Source: Apostichopus japonicus
Taxonomy: Eukaryota > Echinodermata > Holothuroidea > Aspidochirotida > Stichopodidae
DNA length: 64,000 bases
Direction of reading: 5' to 3'
Assembly (NCBI RefSeq): GCF_037975245.1
Contig: NC_092571.1
Coordinates: 2,026,501-2,090,500 of the forward strand
Below, one piece after another: positions 35,285 to 46,400 of this stretch (its first letter is position 1; each line of letters begins with the position of its first letter). The position numbers and the translations under genes are program-made. The notes under the pieces were generated by a model. It searched no databases. It saw nothing but the letters and a program-made list of their open reading frames with translations, and was not told the origin of the DNA.

Positions 35285-35720
35285 AGACTCGGGGTCAAAG
35301 GTGAATTGAAGTCAAATGTCAAATTGGTCTAAATTGTGCGAAAAAGTGTGCCGAGAACTCCTTATACGCTGTGAGTCCGATCACGTTCAAACTTGGTAGG
35401 TATACGTGCCTCACCATGAAACGTCGTGCCTGCGTGTTTGATGACGTAATGAGTCAGAGGTCAAATACCTCAAAAAGCTTTTTAATCATTACCTGCTTAT
35501 CAGGATGTTGGAGAAAGTCATTAAACTACAAAATGTGTAGAGAAAAATGGGACAAATTTAAAAAAGTACTTATGTGGTTTGTTTAGGGTCGAGGTCAATG
35601 CAGGTCAAAGGTCAAATTGGCCTAAACTGTGTGAAAAAGGTGTCTGGTCATGTAAAATTGTACCTTCGTGATTGATGACGTCATAGGTCAAAGGTTAGAG
35701 GTAAACTTAAAACCTACAAA
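35285..35720. repeat. Two-unit repeat rich in GGTCAAA motifs
   Basis: Two diverged copies about 305 bp apart share GGTCAAATTGGCCTAAA..GTGTGAAAAAG and TTGATGACGTCATAGGTCAA-type blocks. A perfect AGGTCAAAGGTCA is at 35602-35614. It is similar in flavour to 19550-21640. Confidence 0.65.
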
Positions 35721-36370
35721 TTGATTTTTAGCTATTTTCCGCTTGTCAACATGTAGGAAAAATGCATTATACAACACGATATGTAAAGAGTGATGACATG
35801 AATTTTAAAAACAATGCATATTTTGGTGTATAGGGTCACCGGGTCAATTGAGCTCAATCACTTCCGCTTTGGAGCAGATGAGATCTGCATCTCCATGGAT
35901 TGCCCTCTTGCTCTTCTTGTATAAAAATTGTCAAAGTAAAGTCAACTCAATTATATCTACCGCTGCTGACAGGACATACAAACGTTACCAGTATATAGCT
36001 CAGATATCAATTCATCATCGGGGTATTGTTATTTATTCAATATAAACATCTATAACAACAACAAAAAGTCAGTCAGTCAGTCACAATTTTGATCGTTATC
36101 CTCTGAGTAAATAGTTTTTAGGGAATAAACAAATTGAACCAAGCTTAAAACCCTACCAGAGAGTAACTAGGGTGAACAAAGTCCGTTTTGCTAAGCTACA
36201 TAAGATCGGGGCAATTGAGTAAGAAGGAGTAACGTTTTATAACAGGACACTATTTCTAAGGATTTACCAAATTAAGTTGACCAAATTAAGTGTATAGGTT
36301 AGTTTCGTAAGATCAGACTCCCATGCAGTGAGTAACCTAATCGGCATTTGTGTTCTTTTCTTGGGTAGGA

Positions 36371-36377
36371 TATATAA
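36371..36377 (+). promoter_or_regulatory. Possible TATA box of GLUT gene B
   Basis: TATATAA lies 245 nt before the start codon at 36616. Other TATATA stretches are closer (36530-36590), so the true promoter is uncertain. Confidence 0.25.
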
Positions 36378-36615
36378 GATCCTATTCCTATGCTATAGCG
36401 GCGGCAGTGATTGAGTTATCACGACTGCTGGTAGTGTCAACACTGTATACACGCTACTTGGTATATACAGATCTTTCTGTAAAGTAAATCATCACACTTG
36501 CGCGTTCCGGAACTGTTTCATCGTTATAATATATATAAATATATATAATATTACTGCGCCGTTGGTGATATATATACATATATTCATAAAGTTTGATGTT
36601 GCCCGTCACATCGCG

Positions 36616-36657
36616 ATGGATAAAGACAGCCTTCGTAAAGAGGGAGAGATGAAGAAG
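36616..36657 (+). CDS. SLC2A: GLUT gene B exon 1 (start)
   Basis: ATG in GCGATGG context, 14 codons ([14 protein letters not shown]), donor GTAACG. An upstream ATG at 36596 is out of frame; if transcribed, it opens a short frame that overlaps this start and ends at about 36652. The short charged first exon fits GLUT N-termini. Confidence 0.75.
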
Positions 36658-39600
36658 GTAACGTTGCTTTAATTTCAAATTTAAACTATTATAGGAAAAA
36701 TAGAGATTTTAGAATTGCAAAATGTTTTTTTTTCTTGTAATTATAACCTATTGATACAGAAATGTCTAGAAAATCACGCTGGAAAATAAACGAAAATGGT
36801 TTGCATAACTTATTGACTAAAAGTTACTTTAATTTCGAATTTAAACTATTATAGGAAAAATAGAGATTTTAGAATTGCAAAATGTTTTTTTTTTTAATTT
36901 TAACATATTGTTACAGAAAGGTCTAGAAAAATGCGCTGGAAATTAAAAGAAAATGATTTGACATAATTTATTGACTGTAAGTTATAATTGATAATTATTC
37001 AAAGCAATCATTTCCACTTTTTAATTGGTAAATGCTGCCTGTCGCGGTAATATTCACACAGATTTACAAGTTTGACAGGCGACCGAATCGTACAATATTC
37101 ATACAGAGTGGAAACACTGCTTTGTCCAGCTAAAGTCGGTTTTACGTGGTTAAGACCAGTTAGCTGCTCCTGTTGAGCGAGACACGAACTTTGATAGTTT
37201 CATTGAAGTAAATAATGTCACTTCGTTAATTTAATGTCAAGTTTTATGGTTTGACTTCCAAACCTGGAATCTTGAAAACCGGTGCCTATACTTTCATCAT
37301 TCGAGGTGCGATTTTGGTAAAGTAGCAGAGTGTTGTGTTTCGATAATATTCATCTCCCCCCTTTTCCCCCTTTTTTTTGGGGGGGGGGGGTCAGATCAAT
37401 ACAAGAACATCGGCAGATATGCCTACAAAGCAAATGTAACTTTAACACAAGACCTCAACCTTTATTCATCGTTATATCATACACAGATACGGTACCCCTT
37501 ACATACAATCTAAGATGAAATGAAAAAAAAAACTTTGCCCAAGTCCTGTTAAACTATTGGCTACATTACCTAATCAACATTTGTTTACGTTTTACGTAAG
37601 AAGTAAAACAAACAAAAGAATTACACATCTAGGCAGTGATAATAACTCGAAACTCAGCCATTCCGTCAGAGAACGTATATATCAGTCTATGGAAATTCAC
37701 AATTGTGGTATAATAGGGAATGTGTAACGTTCTTTTCTTTGTTATATTAATTTTCATCTTTTTTTACAGAGATCTGTGACTGCAACATTGGCATTGTCCA
37801 CAGCGGCAGCCGTAATAGGATCGTCATTCCAGTTTGGGTATAACACTGGTGTTATCAACAACCCTCAATCTGTAAGTGCCATGACGATCTAATACAAATA
37901 ATTCTAAGTGTTTAAACAGGTACTTCGGTTGGCCAATGGAACATCTTTTTCTTTTCTCACGATCGAACCCCCCCCCCACCCCTCCTCTCTTTTTTCGTAT
38001 TTCAACTTTTGACCACCTACCTTGACTTTTCTTCTTCTTTTGTTCTTCTCACAATAAAGTACTACAGTTCCGCACGAACACAAAACAGTCTATAATCCCC
38101 CCCCCCCACCCAACCCCACAAAAAAAAAATAGAGCAAGAAATGTTCTTCTATATAATTGTAGTTTATATTGTTCTCATAAGGTTTGTAAACAAGTCAGTT
38201 AACACAATTAACCAAAAATTGTACCTCACAATCTGTTATTAAAAGTTTTATTTTTACTCATTCAAGTTTCAATCTTCTCTCTTGAAGTAGAACATTTTAT
38301 TAAAAAGAAAACGATTCGTGATCATAACGCTTTACAGAAGCCCTCATTTAATTGACCTGGGGTGGGGGTGGGGTGGGGTGGGGTGGGGTGGGTGGGGGGA
38401 ATCAACCTTCCACAAAATGCATAAATTTATTTTTGTTTTAATTGTTGATTATAACAACTGATTCCGAATATGAAGTTTGCTTCCATGTAACTAGTGAGTA
38501 AATTCTTTCGTTACTTCAATGAAATGTTTTCTACTATCAATATGCTCTAATAAATGGTAAATCAAAAGCAAATGCGAGAGAATGTATTATTAATGAAACG
38601 ACTTTTCTAAACAATTGAGCATGCTTTCGATCACGCCAACACTTGTTGTAAATATGCTGTAACCAATGGTTATATGTTACGGAAAAGACAATGATAAAGG
38701 TATCACAATGGATGCATATATACATTTAAATTCAATAAATGAGATGAACAAAAACAAAAAATTTTGCTGGTCATAAGTTAGATACGTCTTATACGTAGAT
38801 TGAATTTAGGACAATTTCCTTTATAACTACATTTGTATACGTGTAGTTAGTATTTCAGATGGTGTACACTATTATTGGCTGGGAGTACAGGGGTGATAAC
38901 AATATGTAATACATAAATAAATGTCAGAAAGAGGAATTTATCTCAGAGCCCCCCCTCCCCCCGTGCGGAATCCCATATTCAATTTACTCAATCTCAATCT
39001 GTGACATATCTGTTTAGTATCAACATTCAAAATGACTATTATTTTCAGTAAAACATATATCTGACATTTTGGTGCTACTCTGCGAAAACTGGAAACTATG
39101 ACTACGTGACCAGATGGTGTTAATCTACTGGGTATTCATTTTGGCGGGTTGTAGCGATACAGGTCTTTAGATGAATGGCCACAACATGCTCAAGGAGTGA
39201 TGGTTCAGACACCGTCATTTATCCATGGTAGACTTAACGTATACACTACAGCAATAGGGAATCAAGGGTTTTCATTATCAAAATTAGATTTTATTTTGTG
39301 CTGCTTTTCCATTGATTATAATTTCCCAGTCAGTTTGCCATTGTTCATTTAATTACTTTTGGTTTTATTTCATCACTGCCTTGTTTGGTATGGTGTGCCC
39401 GTACCCAAACCACTGCCTTATATGACATGGTGTGCCTGTACCTAACCACTGCTTGTGTGGCATGGTGTGCCTGTACCCAACAACTGTCCTATATGGTACA
39501 GCGTGCCTGTACGCAACCACCAACCACTGTCTTGTGTGGTATGGTGTGCCTGTACCTAATCACTGCCTTTTTGCAGTAAGCTCTGTTTGTAAGCAATCAC

Positions 39601-42600
39601 TGCCTTACGCTGGTAGGTTGTGTGTGTACCCCTTGTCATCACTGCCTTATTCCGTTGGTAGGGTGTGTTTTTTTACCCATTCACTGTCTTGTTCTGGTAG
39701 TGTGTTAGTACTCACATGCTGCCTTGTTCTGGTGGTAACGTTCTTGTACCCTATCACTGCTTTATTCTGGTGGTAATGTTCTTGTACTCAATCCCTGCTT
39801 TGTTCTGGTGGTAATGTTACTGTACCCAATCACTGCTATGTCCTGGTGTAATGTTCTTTTACTCAATCACTACCTTGTCCTCGTGGTAATGTTTTTTTAC
39901 CCAATCACTGCTTTGTTCTGGAACTTCTGGTGGTAATATTCTTGTCCCCAATCACTACATTGTTCTGGTGGTTATGTTCTTGTACTCAATCACTACCTTG
40001 TTCTCGTGGCAATGTGCTGGTACACGTTTTGAAAATGACTTGGGACATGTATGATATTAGCCTGACCTACTCAGCTGTTGCAATTCAATGTAAAAGTTTG
40101 ATTGTCATTTAAGTCATTTGTGACGTATATCATTCCAATATAATATGAGGCAATATTTATTGTCTCCGTATATCACTTGAGTATAGGTTTGGTGGTTACT
40201 GGTATATGGTGACGTAGTTTTAGCAATAGGAGAGCCGATCATGTTCTTTATCTTGGAAGTGTTATGGTCACACGCGATACGTTGATCATATTTATTTGGA
40301 ATTATTGTTAGATAACAGCCAAATGCGATATAAAACTATTTATAGTTACATATATTCTGGACATTACATGCAAGGATACCAGCGAATGTATACGCTATGG
40401 CACACCGATAAATATTCGCAAGATATTTATCTGCTCTACGAATTAATAAATTTCTAGACTTTTCTGCATCTGAAATAAAAAATTAGTTGCGCCTCCGCTG
40501 ATAATATCCAACTCACTTGTCAAATAAATAAAAATTAAAACTTTTTTCTCTTTCAGGATATAAACAATTTTTGGTATGCTGATTATATTAATTTATTAGA
40601 CAGTCCGTTGGGACACATATACACACATACATTTACACAGACCAGCAAGTGGAAACACAGGCGTAGGTGGACACGCATTCGCTAATAATTTATTCATGAC
40701 AAGTTGGTCGATTATAGACATCATTCTGTACCCGAAATGAACCGATCTGAATTAATTAAGAAGTCTCGAAATAAAAATGATAGCAGCTTGTTTTAGCTGC
40801 ATTACGTCTTTCGCTCTCAGCTTTCCGCTCAAACTTAAGTCCTTCGCAGCCCTTAATTTGTCCCACTAATATCAAACAATCTGTTATAAAAGAGTCATAA
40901 AAAGTCGTTTCTCTGCTTTCTCTAACTAACAATTAAATATCAAAATGCAACAGAAATTAATAAAGAAATAATACAGTTTTAAAAATGATTTTTTTCTTAA
41001 AGGTAATTCAACAATTTATGAACGAAACTGGCGAGCAAAGGTCCGGAGAATGGATGGACGATACCAAAGTGACGTTGTTGTGGTCCACGGCGGTGGCTAT
41101 TTTTGCCGTGGGGGGTGTGATTGGATCTCTCTCCGCCGGGGCGATTGCAGATAAATTTGGCAGGTTCGTCGTATTTATATGATTAATATCATACCAAAAC
41201 TGATATTGTTTAATACATTACAACAAGTGAAATCGTGGCCACCGGCTATTAATAACTGTTATCAAAGTATTACACATATATCTTGGTATTTGCAATAACT
41301 GGTATCCTATGGCTACAGACATTATATCGGACCATAGTCACCGTATATTATCATCATCGGATAAACTATACATCTGTCATTAGATAAGCTATATATCTCT
41401 AAATATTATCCATTAGGGTCTTCTTTCAGAGTGCAGTACCAAGTGCAGATCGAGGATACTACATAAAAAGGGGGGTGGGTGGTCCTGGGTTCGTTCCATC
41501 GACAATTTTTTTTTCATACGTGGAGCGGTGTCTCCTGAGACATATTTAGACTATAAATTTGTTATATATATATTTTGGTCCGAACGCAATGTTATGCGAA
41601 TAATTTCATTTTAGTTTATGTGTGGGGAATAACAGGGGGCTGTATACACATCCTATACATCCCACCCATGGGATCCGCGCCTGATATCAGACCTATATTT
41701 ATTTATGCTTTATTCTTTAAAACATTGTAAACTTTTGTTAACAGGAAACGGGCTTTGTTACTGAATAACGTGCTCGCTGTTCTGGCAGCGATACTGATGG
41801 GGTTTAGCAAACTGGCGAACTCTTACGAAATGCTTATTATTGGACGGTTGGTGATAGGTGTTAATTGCGGTAAGATTGCGGTTATCATAGTTCATTGATT
41901 AGGTTTATGAAATAATAAAAATTCATTACCTGTTTTTTTTTTAAGCTACATGATACTTTCATAACCAAATCACATCATAAAGGTAGAGGGTAGTAATTCT
42001 GATGGAGGGGAGGGGAGGGGAAGGAGGGGAGGGGAGGGGAGGGGAAGGAGGGGAGGGGGGAGGGGAACACTGTTATTGGCTGCGGTACCAGGCCCGCCAA
42101 ACGAGCAGACTCGTGGTAGGGGTTGCAACCTTTCCATATAGTTGTTTTCCTATCGTAGCGATTTTCATAACACATGCAAATTATTTTTTGACAAATCAAT
42201 GGGAGAGGCGGGTACACATCGGTTACATCTTCTTTAATACCGACATTTTTGCAGGACTCACTAACCGGTATCCTACCGATGAATAGTGATGTGTAGGTCC
42301 GTTTTCCTTATATTATTTTGCAGGTATCAATACCGGTATCGTACCGATGTATCTCTCAGAAATATCCCCTGTCAATTTAAGAGGAGGGATTGGTGTTCTT
42401 CATCAACTGGCTGTTACGTCCGGTATTCTTATATCACAGATCTTAGGCTTACCTGTAGTTTTAGGTGAGCTGTTTTTCTATTCTTACTCACATTATAATT
42501 CATATTTGTTTGTTTGTTTGTGTGCGTGCATGCGCGCGTGTGTATATAGGGGATGTCGGTGTGCGCGCGTTTGTTTAATGCCCATGACCATGGATCAAAG

Positions 42601-45600
42601 GGATGCTTTAACATGTTCATTAATCACATATGTTAGGATACAAGAATTGTAACCACGTAAGAACCTGTTCAAATATGTTCCACAACGGGTATTAATTTTT
42701 CCAACTTTGTGCCAATCTTTAACAAATAGTTGCTCTTTTTTTCTTTTTTACTACATGCAGATAAACTGCAGGTTGATGAATTCATCTACAACATGTTTTT
42801 TGTTGTTTTTGTTTTCAATTGTACACTGTTTCCACGAAATGTAAATTATTATTACATAAATTATTATTATTGCTACAGGTACAAGTGAACTGTGGCCAGT
42901 ACTACTGGGTTTAACTGTTGCCCCAACTGTCTTCCAGCTTTTCACTCTTCCTTTCTGTAAAGAGAGTCCTAGGTATTTGCTGATTAGTCAAAAAAAGGAA
43001 TTCGAGGCTAAGAAAGGTAAGTACTCATCATGAATATTCATAGACCCGTCTGTTTAAATACTAAGACCTCGAGTTTTTTTTTTTTTGATCTCTCAATACA
43101 AGTTATAATGTGGCAAGTTGCATTGCCTCATGAAGTACGGTATATTATATGATACTACATGTGATGCAGTATTTCTCGGGTTAGGGTTAACCCTATAACC
43201 ATAGGGTTTTCCCGGTCCACAAGATACGTCATTCATTGAGCTGTATCATGCATGATGACATTGCTGGACACATTAAACTGTGCAAAACGGTTCTCTTGAG
43301 AAATAATGTCACGTGAGGATTGGCTGGTTTAAATGCCACGCAAATTCATTGTGATGCCCCTTTTACGCAAAGAAGAACAACCATTCTTCAATATTCGTAT
43401 GCAAAGTTCAAATTCTTACCATGGATGTATATTATTTGGCGTTAACGTGATTGATTCTTGCAGTGGCGTAGCTACTAGGGGATGGGTGGGTGGGAAGGGT
43501 TGTTGTCAGATGTTTTTTAAGACATAGGTACGAGCAGTACTCTGCCTAAGCCCCCCCATCCCTCATCCCTACCCCGCCAGAAAACTCATAGAAGTATAAT
43601 AATATAAATGGAAACGCCATCACATATAAGTCAAATTAATACCAGGACGGCAATAACAGTTGCACAGTATTTCGAAGGTATATGCAAGGTGTGATGGAAC
43701 GATGACTTGTCAAATTTCTTCACCTTGGTAAAGAAACAAAAACAAACATGGTATTTATTAATCTATGGCGAGTGTATCTTTCTTACCCGAGGGTAGTTGT
43801 TTACAGTTTCTATTAGCTTAATCCGAACGCATCGATAAAAAACGGAATCATATCAGTACAAGGCTATGATCGTGTTGACGAGGTCGTGTGGTAACAATGA
43901 AGAATAACAGTATAACTGACTTACGTGTTATATTGTCTACTATCAGATCAAATTCATGAGCTTTGATTCGTTTTTTTTTTGTGACAGCATTGGTATGGTT
44001 ATGCAAAGATGATGACGTGAGTGATATGATCCAAGAGATGCAGTCAGAATACGAAGAGGAGAATAAAGAAGAGAGGATGAGCATCGCAAAACTCTTGAAA
44101 GATAGTTCCTTGAGAATGCCACTCATCATCAGTGTTGTGTTGCAGTTATCACAGCAGCTCTCTGGTATCAACGCTGTAAGTTATATACATGGCGTTAAAA
44201 CTAACTGCTTCGAAAGTTTGCATTATAACTAACGATTGGTGCGACTTAAACGATAAACTTTCGGGTATCAACGCTGTAAGTTATATATGGGCGTTAAAGC
44301 TAACTGCTTTGAAAGTTTACATTATAACTAACGAGAAAGATTGCCCTGATGCGACTTAAACGATAAACTTTTTGATATCAACGCTGTAAGTTATATATGG
44401 CGTTAAAACTAACTGCGTTGAAAGTTTGCATTATAACTAACGAGTAAGATTGCCCTGTTGCGACTTAAATGATAAACTCTCTGGTATCAACGCTGTAAGT
44501 TATATATGGGCGTTAAAACTAACTGCTTTGAAAGTTTGCATTATAACTAACGAGTAAGATTGCCCTGATGCGACTTAAACGATAAACTCTCTGGTATCAA
44601 CGCTGTAAGTTATATGTGGCGTTAAAACTAACTGCTTTGAAAGTTTGCATTATAACTAACGAGTAAGATTGTCCTGATGCGACTTAAACGATAAACTTTC
44701 TGGTATCAACGCTGTAAGTTATATATGGCGTTAAAACTAACTGCTTTGAAAGTTTGCATTATAACTAACGAGTAAGATTGCACTGATGCGACTTAAACGA
44801 TAAACTTTCTGGTATCAACTCTGTAAGTTATATATGGGCGTTAACAATAACTGCTTTGAAAGTTTGCATTATAACTAACGAGTAAGATTGCCCTGATGCG
44901 ACTTAAACGATAAACTTTCTGGTATCAACTCTGTAAGTTATATATGGGCGTTAAAACTAACTGCTTTGAAAGTTTGTATTATAACTAACGAGTAAGATTG
45001 CCCTGATGCGACTTAAAAGGATCAACTTTCTGGTATCAACGCTGTAAGTTATATATGGCGTTAAAACTAACTGCTTTGAAAGTTTGCATTATAACTAACG
45101 AGTAAGATTGCCCTGATGCGACTTAAACGATAACATTTCTGGTATCAACGCTGTAAGTTATATATGGGCGTTAACAATAACTGCTTTGAAAGCTTGCCTT
45201 ATAACTAACGAGTAAGATTGCCCTGATGCGACTTAAACGATAAACTTTCTGGTATCAACTCTGTAAGTTATATATGGGCGTTAAAACTAACTGCTTTGAA
45301 AGCTTGCCTTATAACTAACGAGTAAGATTGCCCTGATGCGACTTAAATGATAAACTATCTGGTATCAACGCTGTAAGTTATGTAACTTTAAAACTAGCAA
45401 TATTATAGCTTTACATTTAAACTAACAAGTAAGTTTTCCCTGGCGCAACTATGACAATACACGTTCGTTCCAGTATCAACGCTGTGAGTTATATAGCTAT
45501 AAAACTAGCGAGTTCAAAAGTTTACATTTTAACTAAAGAGTACGTTTTCCCTGATTCTATACTATCACAATAAACTTTCCAAGACCAACTGCTTAGTAAT

Positions 45601-46322
45601 ATAGTTTCGAACTCATGGATTTTAAAGTTTACATTAAAACACTAACGAATAAGATTGCCCTGATGCGACTATTATAATAAACTTTCTGTATGTATCAACG
45701 CTGTAAGTAATATAGATTAAAAAGCAGCAGTTGCAAAATTTACATTTAAACAAACGAGTAAGTTGTCCCTAATGATTACAGACTTTCTTAAAAATGCTGA
45801 GGATGGAGTTTTCCGACCCAAAGAGCAGAAACATGTCTTCAACAGTTCGGTAAAGCAATCAACTCGATGCCACTGGACTATATACCTTCCATTTAAGTTC
45901 CTACACGAGAGTAAAGAATGGTAGTCTGGATAAGAACTTTAATATTCTATATCTCAACTTTACGGACGCATTACATATACCAACTATCTGGCTGGCATCA
46001 GTCTGTTAATGTTGCAACGTTCTTGAAAAAACTAACGAATTCGGAAGTTTTGAATGAAACTTACATATGTTACGGTATATCATTCCTTTTTTGACATTGC
46101 CTTACATATATGATTTCAGCGTACAACCATATCATGTAGCCTATCTATAGGTGTAACTTCATTATGCTGATTTTCTACTCTTGTTATAGGTTCTGTACTA
46201 TTCTACCTCCATTTTCATCGAGGCAGGAGTCGATGAAGATAAGAGCCCATACGTCACGCTTAGCACTGGAGCTATCATGGTTATTATGACTGTTGTATCG
46301 GTAAGTATATATATATATATCT

Positions 46323-46400
<78 letters not shown>

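Noticed and set aside
39385-39776. Cys/Tyr-rich ORFs
   Set aside because: They come from the 46 bp tandem repeat and shift frame with unit length.
41670-41695. hAT-type end GGATCCGCGCCTG
   Set aside because: A single end-like motif without a partner; may be a fragment.
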